From contig BBXU01000393.1 in assembly GCA_001598975.1 (NCBI GenBank), positions 1-18,464 of the forward strand: DNA of 18,464 bases. Direction: 5' to 3'. Source of the stretch: Parachlorella kessleri (taxonomy: Eukaryota; Chlorophyta; Trebouxiophyceae; Chlorellales; Chlorellaceae). Position numbers and translations under genes: made by a program. Numbering within the stretch: position 1 is the stretch's first letter; each line of letters opens with the position of its first letter. Under the pieces are notes generated by a model, which ran no database searches, was not told the DNA's origin, and saw only the letters and a list, made by a program, of their open reading frames with translations. Of this stretch, positions 9,165 through 18,464 are shown piece after piece.

Positions 9165-10170
9165 TTATGGGTATGAACCCTTCTGTTTCGCACCACCTTC
9201 CACCATAACCCACATCACTACAGGAAGCACTGCCCAAGCAGCCAGTAGCCCTGAGTTGGGAGCCTGGCTGGCCCTCACCCACCCACCTGGCGGGGGGAGG
9301 TCCAGTATGGCCACACTGCGGCCGAGCTTGAACCTTGCAGGCCCAGCAGAGCCGGGGTTCACGTACAGTCTCCCTCCAAGCTCCTCACAGGCGTAGGTGT
9401 GCGAGTGTCCGTACACCACCACATCGGGCTGGTGCTTTGCCAGGAGCTCGGCCGCGGCGGGCGTGGCTACACAGCAAGGAGGGTGAGCTGGAGCTTGCCT
9501 GCCAGGCAGAAGCAGGCTGGCTAGCAGGTCGGGAGGCGCACCAGCAAACGTTAACGGTCCCGCATCCCTGAGTGCGTCATCAACTTGCAGGCAGCTGTCA
9601 ACACGAAACTTGACCACAGGTTGAAGTAGATGATACTATTGGGCTGGCTGGCATGCTGTACATCGAGGGTCATACTTACGCTTGGAGGGTTTGCCAAGGA
9701 TGTGGACCACCAGAAAGGACAAGCCGTGGAGCTCAAGGGTAGCCACCTTAGGAAGCCCCCCCCCCTCATCCACATTGCCTCTCACCGCCGTAACTGGCGC
9801 TATACTCCTGAGACGCTGGACTATTCCTACAAGATCAAACCAGTTGTATGAAGCTAGGCAACGGTCATGGCTTGACGCGGCAGCTAGCCGTGCCAACGTT
9901 TAGACCCCACCTTCGGCGCCGCCGTGGTTCCCAATATCCCCTGCATGGATGATAGCCTCCGTGCCTCTGAAATGGGCCAAAACCTCCTGCACAGTACACT
10001 GCCACCTGACACACCGTGCAACGCAGCTGGCAACCTAAACAAGTTTGCCCCTCTGGGTCTGGTGGCCTGATGGTGCACTTGCACCTTTACCTCACCTCAT
10101 CAAAAACTCCGTGGGTGTCGGAAATTAGTCCCACAAGCAGGTGTTTGTCCGTGCCAGAGCTAGAGGTCAT
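9165..10170 (-). CDS. YfcE/MJ0936-type metallophosphoesterase
   Basis: Exons on the minus strand are 10096-10170, 9911-9986, 9680-9826 and 9165-9466; phases agree, giving 199 residues and TAA. The calcineurin-like metal-binding motifs appear in order: LISDTHG (Asp18, His20), IIHAGDIGN (Asp42), VRGNVDEGG (Asn68), LVVH (His92) and VVVYGHSHTY (His120, His122). The last exon continues with NPGSAGPARFKLGRS, the usual C-terminus of this small bacterial/plant phosphodiesterase family. Such enzymes hydrolyse phosphodiesters with two divalent metals; the natural substrate is unknown. No transit peptide is evident, so a cytosolic location is likely. The family normally stops soon after the SVAILDL strand. 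Here about 35 more residues follow, including a hydrophobic run, and a donor-like GTGGGT after DLPPP could remove them. Exon 9680-9826 contains a run of ten G. The ATG at 10170 gives the expected short N-terminus. Confidence 0.9.
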
Positions 10171-10204
10171 GAAAAACAACAAACTTACTAGGCTGTGCAC
10201 TCAT
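10160..10204 (-). promoter_or_regulatory. uORF overlapping the metallophosphoesterase start
   Basis: On the minus strand an ATG at 10204 opens a 14-codon frame that ends with TAG at 10160-10162. It runs out of frame across the main ATG at 10170. Two tiny uORFs further upstream (ATG near 10281 and 10264) end before it. Whether they are transcribed depends on the unknown start site. Confidence 0.4.
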
Positions 10205-10672
10205 GAACCTGGGCCAGCGTCAATGCAAGCCTGAGAGAAGGCTACAACTTACTCTATTGGCATTTCGATTAGTGAAACATGCGGTGTGGAGGAAGTGTAG
10301 CGGAAACAAATATATCTTGCGCCTGACACCGTGGCAACTTGGAAAAGTTGCAAAAGGCATGGTCAAGGAGAGGCGCAGCACATTCTTGCAACAGGTTCTG
10401 GTTTGGAAGGTGCCAGGTTGTGCAAGGAAGCACTCCATCACGTAGACGCCACTGAAAGTCGTTGTCGCAGTTCCTGGATCTCTTCTGAGCACGTTAGTAG
10501 CACTCCCTGCTATGGGTAGTGGTTTATATAACCCAGTCGGCGCGCCTCGTAAGTGTCTGCAGTAGAAGCACGTGGTGTTCAAGGAAAGCTGCCTGGCGAC
10601 CTGACCTGTGTCCAAGCCCCTGTCTCGACCCTCCATAGAGAAGCGCGCAACCATGGCAGAAACAAGGGCAGG
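10171..10672. promoter_or_regulatory. bidirectional promoter region, metallophosphoesterase / RPAIN
   Basis: About 500 bp separate the two divergent start codons and no other gene fits. For the minus gene, AAATATA at 10308-10314 (TATATTT on the minus strand) is a possible TATA element about 140 nt before its ATG. For the plus gene, TTTATATAA lies at 10523-10531. A small hairpin (GCAACTT, loop GGAA, AAGTTGC) lies at 10334-10351. Confidence 0.55.
10523..10531 (+). promoter_or_regulatory. TATA box candidate for RPAIN
   Basis: TTTATATAA is flanked by GC-rich sequence and sits 142 nt upstream of the RPAIN ATG. A start site about 30 nt further on would give a leader of roughly 115 nt containing the uORF at 10653. 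Confidence 0.5.
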
Positions 10673-10676
10673 ATGA
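10653..10676 (+). promoter_or_regulatory. uORF overlapping the RPAIN start (ATGA junction)
   Basis: An ATG in strong context (ACC ATG G) opens a frame of seven codons plus TGA. The TGA (10674-10676) overlaps the main ATG (10673-10675) as ATGA, an arrangement compatible with termination-reinitiation. Confidence 0.5.
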
Positions 10677-12013
10677 GCGCCAGCCGGCGGCAGTCTGCTA
10701 AGAAGCTTGGCAGCAGCGGCAACGGCTGGAAGGACAAGCTTCGGCAAGAGTGCTTCGACCGCCTGCGCCAGGAGCGGCAGCTCCTGCTATGGGCAGCCAG
10801 AGGCGACCAGCAGACAGTGCAGGGAGCCCTGCAGCAGCTGGTTAGTGATGTCACTGGCGAGCTTGGCAGGCAGGAAGGGGTCCATGTATTGCCAGCCACC
10901 CCACCACCTCCCAGTGGGGAAGCTGGGCTTACCAGCAGTAGCTCTTATGCCACCCCTGGATCCACCGCCGGCCACACAGCGGGGACACCAGCGGCAGGCT
11001 TGGCTCCTCCACAAGACGTGGACTACCACCTCACTGACGAGGAGTACCTTGAGCTGATGCAGGTGAAGCAGGGCCAGCCATGCTCAGCGGGGGGAGTCAC
11101 AGAGCATGCATTGCCCCCCACGGAAGCCTGCACGGTCTCGCGTCGCTTGTTCAGGGTAGTGTCTATGTTCAGTATTGCAGTGATGAGACAACACTGCAGC
11201 GTGCCGCCCGCACCACACCCTGGACGTCCCAGTGCCTGAGGGATATATGTGTGTGAGGGAGATTTGGTGTGTCTCCCCAGCAGGCTCTGGAGGCATCGCT
11301 GTTGGAGGACAAGCTGCTGGAGGAGGCTGCCTACCTGGATGGCCTGGAGCAGGCGGAGCTGGAGCAGGCGGTGGACGCCTACCTGGCTGTGCAGCAGCAG
11401 CAGCAGCAGCAGCAACAGGCACATGCTGGGCGCGAGGGCGGCAGTGAGTTCTGCTGGACCTGCTGGGCAGCGATTTGGGCGCCTTAGAGGTTTCTAGTAT
11501 GGGTGGCAGGTTGTTCGAACAGGGAGGAAGGGGTGGGCTGTTCCAACGGGGCTGGCTGCAATGTTCTGCTTGGGTGGCGTGTGCCAGCCTACCCCTGCAG
11601 GAGTCTGCTTGGGTGAATTGAAGTGCCATGCTTGGGTGATTGAACTGCCAAGCGTGTGCCTGTAAAGTCACCTAGTACGAACTCCTGAATCCCTCCTTCC
11701 TGGTCCTCTGAGCACAGGTGGAGCGCAGCAGCCCGCTGTGCTGTGCCCCATCTGCCGCCAGGCCTACCTAGTGGAGCACCAGGGCGTCATCCTCTGTCCC
11801 CGCCAAGACCTGCGCCTGGACGTAGCCCTGGAGCGCCTGACGCTGGAGGACCTGAGGCAGCGGCTGGCCTCAGCACTGGGAGCCCACTGCCAGCGGGGTT
11901 GCCTCGCGCAGCCCGAGTTTGGGCTCCAGCAGCAGCCGGGGGGGCTGCCAGGCGGGCCCAGCATGCTGTGCATGGCCTGCCGGCAGTGCGGCTGCTTTGA
12001 GGTGGTGCTGTAG
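10673..12013 (+). CDS. RPAIN: RPA-interacting protein (RPAIN family)
   Basis: Exons are 10673-11062, 11281-11443 and 11718-12013; phases agree, giving 282 residues and TAG. Family members bind replication protein A and help carry it into the nucleus. The N-terminal motif GWKDKLRQECFDRLRQERQ with LLLW (residues 18-40) matches the conserved RPAIN N-terminus. A variable Pro/Ser/Thr-rich linker follows, then an acidic helical middle (LTDEEYLELMQ joined to ALEASLLEDKLLEEAAYLDG) rich in Glu and Leu. A nine-residue Gln run comes next. The C-terminal zinc-finger domain starts with CPIC (194-197), then VILC (Cys211), AHCQRGC (Cys242, Cys246) and CMACRQCGCFEVVL, the typical RPAIN ending. The start is the first in-frame ATG. 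The frame continues open upstream without an ATG, and another ATG 20 nt upstream is out of frame. It is head-to-head with the metallophosphoesterase gene. No TGTAA was found between its stop and the next gene. Confidence 0.9.
11392..11418 (+). repeat. CAG repeat encoding nine Gln in RPAIN
   Basis: Seven CAG codons, one CAA and one CAG lie in frame near the end of exon 2, between the acidic helical region and the zinc finger. Confidence 0.95.
11567..11650 (+). repeat. degenerate tandem repeat in the second RPAIN intron
   Basis: Two adjacent units of 23 and 22 nt (11606-11628 and 11629-11650) share TGCTTGGGTGA, ATTGAA and TGCCA. A more diverged copy starting TGCTTGGGTGG lies at 11567-11586. 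Confidence 0.75.
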
Positions 12014-12845
12014 GCTGTCGGAGGGGTGTGCAGGGAGCAGCGGTTGTGCACGGCTTTGGTGATCGTAGGAGGTTACATCCTTACGAAGTTACATCCCTGC
12101 CTTAAGGCGGAGCTGTCAGTGTTATGGAAGTTAGCCATGAAGTGTACGGACAGGTGGACCTGTATGGCTCTGAACTGCCATGGCTGGATGTAGGTTTGTT
12201 TTTGGAAGCCATAGTTTTCCAATAGCCATGTTGGCAGTCCTGATAGTGCCGTCCTGCTAGCTAGGCGTACTTTGTTTAGAGGTGCTGGTGTAGCCGAGGA
12301 GGCATTACTGTGGACAATGTTGTGACAATGTGCTCTACCACACTGAAACTATGAAACTCGAGGAGCAATCCCCCCCAACACACAGCAAGCACAGCGAGGG
12401 CAACTCGGTCTTGGACAACAGGAAGTCAGAAGTTGTGGCTCTACCCTGATGCCAGGGACAATGCGATGACCTGCGCCTAGTTGAAGGCCAGGGCCACCTA
12501 TAGCAACAGCGCCCTCCTGCAGAGCTCAGAAACATGATGAAGACAAGAGCAAAATTAGATAAGTCCAAGTCACTTACAAGCGTCCAATACACAACAATAC
12601 CAGAAAGGACACACCAGCGGCTACATCCCCATCCTCGCCCTAGCAGCGGCGGCGCCCCCAGTCCACTACAACGCAAGCCTGGCTGGATATTGGCCCAGAG
12701 GCCAGCACTCTGCCCACCCACTGTGACCCGCCGTCAGATTGAGACAAACGGCCCAACAACCCACACCTGCACCTACCCTACCCTAGTCCAGCGGCCTTTT
12801 AGCCTGGTAGTCTTGCAGCTACCTATAAGCTACCTAGCCAGGCGC
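12014..12845. other. convergent intergenic region, RPAIN / lipase
   Basis: The region lies between the RPAIN stop (+) and the lipase stop (-), and no coding family was recognised. A 9-nt direct repeat GTTACATCC occurs at 12072-12080 and 12088-12096. TTACA at 12574-12578 gives the lipase a TGTAA signal on the minus strand. The forward frame from 12534 onward is antisense to the lipase 3' end and looks spurious. Confidence 0.6.
12574..12578 (-). terminator. TGTAA polyadenylation signal, lipase gene
   Basis: The plus strand reads TTACA, which is TGTAA on the minus strand. It lies about 270 nt beyond the lipase TAG at 12846-12848, in the correct orientation. Confidence 0.6.
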
Positions 12846-15800
12846 CTACACCACCCTGTCCAGGACCACCTGGTCCTCCTCTGGCACCCCCTGCTGCGCG
12901 TGCTCCGCCTCTCCCGCCATGGCGCTGCGCAGGGCGTCCGCCAGGATGAACACGCGGTGGTGGGACATCATGGAGGGGCTCACAAGGATGCCCTCGCCCA
13001 TCAGGGCTGCAGAGGGGCAGGGGGCCAGGCACACGGGCAAGGTGGGTGGGTGGGTGGGGTTCCTGTGGGGCACCCCCGGGGACGCAAAGCCGGAGGCGGG
13101 GGCAGCAGGGCGAGGGGCGGCATTTGAGAGGTATGGAGGGCGTGGGGCATGTGCCGGGAAGGGGGGCAGGGCCGGGGTCGGCGCAGGCAGGCAGGGAGAC
13201 ATGAGGGTATCCGTGGAGCTCAGAAGCGGCTGCAGCTGCCCGCCTACTCTCCATGCACATGGGTGCGCAAGCCAGCCGCGAGCAGAGGGGCTCAGCCGCC
13301 ACAGAGCGCCCCATATGGCAGCCAGCACACGTCACGCACACAAGCAAATATCACCAAAGGTGGGCAGCTCTCCACGCAGCGTGCACTGTCGTGCTGTGAG
13401 GCCCCTGGGTGTCTGCATAGCAACCGGCTCCCCACGCGGCGGCACCCACCCACCTGGTGCATCGACCCAGACTGCGTCCCAGACCGTCTGCTTGGCCTTG
13501 GCGCCCTTGAATGGCCGCAGGAAGACAAGGCGGCCGGGCGGGAACATGTCCACCTGCTCCCCCGCGTGCAGCAGGGACGTCTTGTGGTACCTGCGCGGCA
13601 CCCGTCGGATCGTCAAGATGCATTGCTGAAGAAGGACTTTGCAGATCAAGGCTGGGCTGGCATAGGCCTGGCGTAGCCGCATGCAATGCACGCAAGCCAC
13701 CTCGCTGGGATCTAGGTGGGTATCGACCGCCCAGCCCAGCTGGGCTCTTCCCTGCCCCATGTCGCAACGTGGCCCAGCATTGGATTCGGGCAGCCCCTGC
13801 CTGCCAGGACAGGCGGTTCGGGCGCACGGCAGCTCACCCCTCCAGCGCGCGCACGGCCTCGTCGCTGATGTGCTCGTAGTCGCAGAAGGTGGCGGGGGAG
13901 GAGTCCGCGCTGGCCCGCCGCTTGAGCAGCAGGTCCGCCAGCACCAGCAGCTTGGGCCGCTTGCACCTGCAGGGTGGGGCAGCTGGTGTCAACACCCGGC
14001 ACACGGGTAAAATTAAGGCAACCAGCACCAAGGGCTGGCAACCAGCACCACTGGAGAAGGACAGGCTTGGTCAGCTCCAGCGCCAGCACACACAGAGGAC
14101 TGTGCGCCTACCGCATGCCCCGCACGGCGGTGGGCAGCGCATGTGAGATGTCAAGCTTGGCTTGGCTCACCGCGGCTTCTGTTCGCCAAACTGGAAGGAA
14201 CACCCACTGCCTATGTTACCCACCAACCGGCCCCTACTACAAGCCATCAAGGCGATCAGGCTCTACGCATCACCCTAGATCAACCCCAGCCCTATCAAGG
14301 AATGGAACCGCTCATCCACCCACTCACCAGACCCCCGCCCACCATCACCAGGCCCAGCCACTTCAAACTACCGTAAGTCATCCCCCCCCCCCCCCCCAAT
14401 GGTGGCATACACACCTCCCACCAGAGACTCCCACCAGCCCCTCCACGGCCGGGCCGCCTACCTGGCCAGGCAGGTGACCATCTCATCCACCAAGCGCTTG
14501 GAGGTGGCGAATGACAGCCGGCTGATCACGTCCTTGCCCACCACGATGCTGGTGCAGAAGCGCTGCGCCAGGCGGCTCAGGTTCCAGCTCAGCAGCCCGC
14601 CGGGGGGGTTGAACGCCCAGCAGTGCAGGTCTGCAGCAGGGAGCAGGCCAGGAGTTGCAGCACCAGCGTCACAAGAGGTGCGCAGGCCTTTGGTGGATCC
14701 ACCAGAGGGCAGAGACTTGCTGACCAGGTTGCTGGCCCCCCTCGTGACCTAAGTGACGCTTACCAGGGGGCCTGCCAGGGCAGAAGCCACAAGCAAGCGC
14801 CATACTGTTACAGGCCTTGCCGCCTTGGACCGCCATCCCGAGACCACCCCCGCTGCCGGCTGATTGGCAGGCAGGCACCATGCACCCCACCCCACCCAGG
14901 CCGCCTACCAACCCACCACCACATCCGTATCTCTAACACACACCGGGAACTCATATACAAAGCCAAGCACATGAACCCCCCCCCCCCCCCCCCCAAATAA
15001 ACCCCCGCCAGCCCGTCCACCCACCCGGGAAGAGGTCCTTGAGGTGGAATGCCAGCATGCACGCCACGGCCGCTCCCAGCGAGTGCCCCGTCACCACCAG
15101 CTGCCACCCCTCCCGCTGCAGCTTCACGCTCATCAGCGTCTGCGCGCGCTGCAGCGACAGCCGCACCTCCGCGTTGGCGCCCATCTGGGACAGGTTGGGC
15201 ACCTGGCTCTCCGCGCCTGCACCAGCGCGCGCACACGGGGCCAGCCAGGAGGGGCCTTCTTCGAACCAGCCAGGCAAGGGTGGCTGCCGTGGACGTTGGA
15301 CCAGGGATTACAAGGCCATGCACCTTATATGTGGTATCGCGGAATCCGAAGGCAAGAGAGCGGACCCTAGACTTGAGACGTGGGCAGGGCTGTGGAAAAA
15401 TGGTGTGTCAGGGGCAGAGAACATGGGGGCAATGGTGGCACCAGCCGCCCAGACATGTGTGCCGCCGAACCGCAGGGGACACAGGGTAGGCAGGGCTCCC
15501 CGGTCCCCAGGCCAGCTGGCGCTTCTCGATGCTCTCCAGTAATGTGAGGAGGAGCCGTAGCGGCACCCGGCACTCGGGCACTCGCGTCCCCACACGCATA
15601 ACCCGGCACGCACGCAGTGACCGCCTATGTCCCCGCGAGGAGCCCTGCCACTCACCCTAGGAGGATGCAGCTGTCACGCAGTCCTACTCTGGGGCCCCAA
15701 CCTTGTGAGGCTTCACGCGTTAACGCGCGCACCTGCTTCGTCCAGCGCCTCCGCCTCCGCCTGCGGCGCCGGTTCCGCCACCTTCTCAGAGGGCGCCGCG

Positions 15801-18181
15801 CCCATGCTGGCCGTCCGCTGCTGCCAGAAGGTCATCTTGGACCTCAGCGTGGCCCGGGCGGCCGCGGTCGCATCCCCTCCCCACTCGCTCCCCACCGTGC
15901 CGCTGCCGTTCTGCTCCTGGGAGCCCGGCCGGCTGTCAGGGCTGGACCGGGCCAGCTTGGAGAGGAGCAGCTCCTGCACACAACACACAGCCGCACAGCC
16001 TTGACCTCTTCAGCACGACTGGCCACCTGTGCCTGCTTGTGCAGCAGACCGGACTGGCTGGGGACATGCAACCATGGACCGGCTCCCAAGAGTTGGTGTA
16101 GGTAGGGCAGCGTGCTGGCACCCCTTCAAGGTACAAGGCAAACACGGCTAGGGGTCTCATGGCACAGACATGATGGGCAAGCAGCCTGGCAAGGCTAGTA
16201 GCCCGCCCTTCCACATGCCACCACACCGCCACTGCTGGCGTGAGCCTCAGCAGGATCGACAGTGAGGGCTATGCAGTACAGTCTGTACCAGAGGAAAGGC
16301 ATGCATCACCCCACCACGGCTGCAGGCCGCTGCTGCATGCATGTACCTTGAGGAGGCCCCTCTCTTCCAGGTCCTTCAGGATGGCGGTGGCCGAGCCCAC
16401 AATGCCGCTGTGAGCGTACATGCCCTTGCCGTCGGCGTTGGCCTGCGTGGAGCATGCCCACAGTCAAGAGTCAGGTGGGGAGACAGGCTCCTACCCGCCA
16501 ACCCCAACTGCTTCACCACCAGCCAGCACTTAGCTGGACCTGCTCAGCAGCTTGTAACATCTTCTCACTTCTGTCTCGCTTGCACCGACTGCGGCACGGG
16601 TATGCGTCTGAGGCCAGGTTGCTCGGACTGCAAGGGAGCCCAACCATAGGTTTGGCCAGTCATTGTTACTATGACATTCCTAGCGGGTGACTCACCTCGT
16701 TCACCCAGTCCGGGAGCCAGCTGGAAACATCCAGGGGGCTGCTGAGCAGGTCGGTGATCAAGTCTTCCATGCTCACTGCAACATGCATGCACCATTCAGT
16801 GCGGTCAGCAATGATACTGATATTGTTACCATGTCACTGTTACCACTTGCGGCAGAACTGCCACAACTGTGGATGTAGAGGTCTGTCTGGTGTGTACCTG
16901 GCAGGTACCCCGGGATTTGAAGATGCCTTGCCTGCCCAGAGCTATGATTCAGGCCCACGCGCGTGGACCCTTCCGCTTGCAAGGAAAGTCCAGCCCAAGG
17001 TCACGTCCCGTGAGGAGGACCCACCCGGGCTCCCCTCCACAACAGCAGCAGGGGCTATGCCAGCGGACACTATTAAAACACCGAGTGGGCGGGCAGCCGT
17101 GATGTGCTGCAACAGCGAGGCCAGCCAGGCCAGCCTAGGACGTTCCTCTAGCTCCATGGCCTAGCAGGAGGTGGGGATTGAAACCGCGGTGGTAACAACG
17201 AGGCCTACATAGCCAGCCAGCGGGGGCGCCCACCTGTGCCCCTCACGGCCAGCACCACCGACTTGGTGGGGCGGTCAAGCATGATAATGTACGGCAGCAC
17301 GCCCCCGGGCGAGTTGGCGTACGACACATACAGCAAGTCCTCGGGCTGCACGCCTGCAGTGCAGGAGGGGGGTAGCAAGAACGGTGAGTCCGGGGCAGGT
17401 AGGACCCACAGCCGAGGTGCAGCGCGGCAGACGAAAGGGGCTGCGCCTGTCAGTGTGTGGCCCGGGGAAAAAGTGGTGAGGGGGTGTGAAGGCGACGCCC
17501 TGTGGCCAACATGGGAGACCCAGGCAAGCGAAAAGGCGGGCAGCAAGGAACTACCAATGCCTGAACGCGCGAGGGAACATGCAGGCAGGGGTTAGACATC
17601 ACATCAGGAAGAGGGGCACCCGGAGGGCCGCACCAGGCGCCAGCCTTGCCTGTGACGTCCAGTATGGCATTGAAGTTGCGCTTGCGGAACTTGTTCTCCA
17701 GCCGCAGCGGCCTCCCTAGGCACTTGAGTAGCATGTTCACGTTGCCCATACACATGGCGGGCCGCCTGCACAGATTTGCATTGTAACCCTATCAGCAGGT
17801 TGTACGGCCACAGGAGCAGGCGTTGAGGCGGGGGAGGCTCGTGGAAGCATGCAAGCTCAGCATCGCTGGCTCCTACCCTGCTGCTGCGTACCACACCGTC
17901 CGCCCACGCTTCTGTTCTTGCCTTTGCAACGTATCCCTCAGCAGCCATCTCCCATGGGCCCGTCCTCGCTGACTTTGCTGTGCTGCTGCTTTGCCCCCTG
18001 GGCCCCCCCGCTGGCAGCTGCAAGCTCCAAGCACACCTCTGCCACGATGCCAGCCTGCAAGCTGCTGCAACTCACTTGCCCTTCCCCCACACGATGCTCT
18101 GCAGGCCGTACGCGCCCACCGCAAACTTGGAGATGCGGCGCGCCTCCTTCATCACCGAGGGGGGCACCGGGTCGTGGTACC
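12846..18181 (-). CDS. class 3 lipase, sn-1 diacylglycerol lipase-like (N-terminus not resolved)
   Basis: Eleven exons on the minus strand join in phase: 18076-18181, 17650-17765, 17234-17353, 16696-16775, 16347-16442, 15733-15973, 15025-15216, 14462-14630, 13838-13966, 13454-13590 and 12846-13006 (514 visible residues, TAG). The protein is an alpha/beta-hydrolase that should cleave an acyl ester of diacylglycerol or a related lipid. Motifs in order: VVLAVRGT (oxyanion region), SMEDLITDLL, MYAHSGIVGSA, LVVTGHSLGAAVA with nucleophile Ser298 (visible numbering), DLHCWAFNPPGGLLS, SIVVGKDVISRLS with likely catalytic Asp350, FPPGRLVFL, and MMSHHRVF with likely catalytic His477 or 478. This matches plant DAG-lipase-like proteins and animal DAGL catalytic domains. 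The 80-codon exon 15733-15973 is a low-complexity insertion ahead of the nucleophile. The intron 17354-17649 has a GC donor. The first visible exon begins in phase 1, so at least one upstream exon exists. No transmembrane segments are seen here; any would be further upstream. Confidence 0.9.
13044..13059 (+). repeat. (GGGT)n tract, predicted G-quadruplex on the plus strand, in a lipase intron
   Basis: Four runs of at least three G separated by single T lie in the intron 13007-13453, close to its acceptor. The lipase pre-mRNA carries the C-rich complement, which may serve as a pyrimidine tract. Confidence 0.75.
14382..14397. repeat. 16-nt poly-C tract in a lipase intron
   Basis: Sixteen consecutive C on the plus strand (poly-G in the lipase sense strand) lie in the intron 13967-14461. 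Confidence 0.9.
14976..14994. repeat. 19-nt poly-C tract in a lipase intron
   Basis: Nineteen consecutive C on the plus strand (poly-G in the lipase sense strand) lie in the intron 14631-15024, about 30 nt from its donor. Confidence 0.9.
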
Positions 18182-18464
18182 CTGCAGGCAGGCAGCCCAG
18201 TGAGCAGAACAGGCACTAGGGTTGCGCCTTCAGAGACGCTGCTTCACATGCTGGGTGAGTTGTTGGACCCCGCGCGACCACCTCCTTCCCTCCCATCGCT
18301 TCACCTCAGCCCATCCCGGGCGGTCATATTCCGTCCCCTGCTGCCCCGGTTGGAGAGTTGAACCGCCGGCCATCTAAACAGAACCAAAGCACCGACGCAG
18401 CGCAGGTTGGCCGCTTTCCGTCCCTGACACAGTCCTCTGGCCACGCCACGCCACGCCATGCCTG
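18182..18464 (-). other. lipase intron and possible 5' region at the window edge
   Basis: This stretch begins with the acceptor (CTGCAG) of the first visible lipase exon. The minus-strand frames contain no exon that ends in the required phase 1. A short CCACG repeat (three copies, 18441-18455) lies at the extreme right. Confidence 0.5.

Noticed and set aside
12534..13629. Long plus-strand open frames over the lipase 3' end
   Set aside because: They are antisense to lipase exons whose phases, motifs and stop are consistent, and they contain intronic GGGT repeats.
14114..14160. A candidate lipase exon on the minus strand ending at a good donor (peptide LDISHALPTAVRGMR)
   Set aside because: No acceptor gives the required phase. 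The flanking exons join directly in phase as TCLAR-CKRPKLLVL, matching the spacing in DAG lipases.
16942..17157. A 71-codon minus-strand open frame inside a lipase intron
   Set aside because: The exons on either side (17234-17353 and 16696-16775) join in phase to give RGT-V-SMEDLITDLL, the family pattern, so no exon is needed here.
18305..18373. A possible first lipase exon starting MAGGSTLQPGQQ and ending at GAG|GTGAAG
   Set aside because: It ends in phase 0, but the next exon at 18181 needs phase 1. It may be a real upstream feature, but it cannot be joined as seen.

Overview
The window looks like nuclear DNA of a green alga (Chlorophyta). Coding exons are GC-rich at third positions and are interrupted by many spliceosomal introns, mostly 150-520 nt, with GT-AG (rarely GC-AG) borders. 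The proteins have plant or animal type homologues. TGTAA polyadenylation signals, typical of green algae, follow several of the genes. Nothing prokaryotic, viral or transposon-like was recognised. All exon models were built by hand from splice consensus, intron phase and protein-family conservation; no transcript data were available.

Layout, left to right. (1) 61-1931 (+): the last five visible exons of an ATM/Tel1-type PI3K-like kinase, from the catalytic loop to the FATC tail. Its 3' UTR holds a 32-bp perfect palindrome. (2) About 2.5-4.3 kb (+): a probable multi-exon gene of unknown function; only its 3' exons are reasonably clear. (3) 4917-8257 (+): a complete eight-exon gene for a predicted 414-residue five-bladed beta-propeller of the GH43/GH32-like (arabinanase/levansucrase/invertase) fold. 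(4) 9165-10170 (-): a four-exon YfcE/MJ0936-type metallophosphoesterase, tail-to-tail with gene 3. (5) 10673-12013 (+): a three-exon RPA-interacting protein (RPAIN), divergent from gene 4 across an intergenic region of about 500 bp. (6) 12846-18181 (-): eleven exons of a class 3 lipase related to sn-1 diacylglycerol lipases. It is tail-to-tail with gene 5, and its N-terminus lies beyond or near the right edge.

The genes do not form an obvious pathway. ATM/Tel1 and RPAIN both belong to DNA-damage and replication biology, but neighbouring nuclear genes in algae are usually functionally unrelated and no operon-like arrangement is visible. The less ordinary features are two GC-AG introns (one forced by reading phase), the palindrome, out-of-frame upstream ATGs or uORFs that overlap the main start codons of genes 3, 4 and 5, a 10-G homopolymer inside a coding exon, a low-complexity exon inserted before the lipase nucleophile, and the unidentified gene 2. 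I found no convincing sign of a wholly new biological system.
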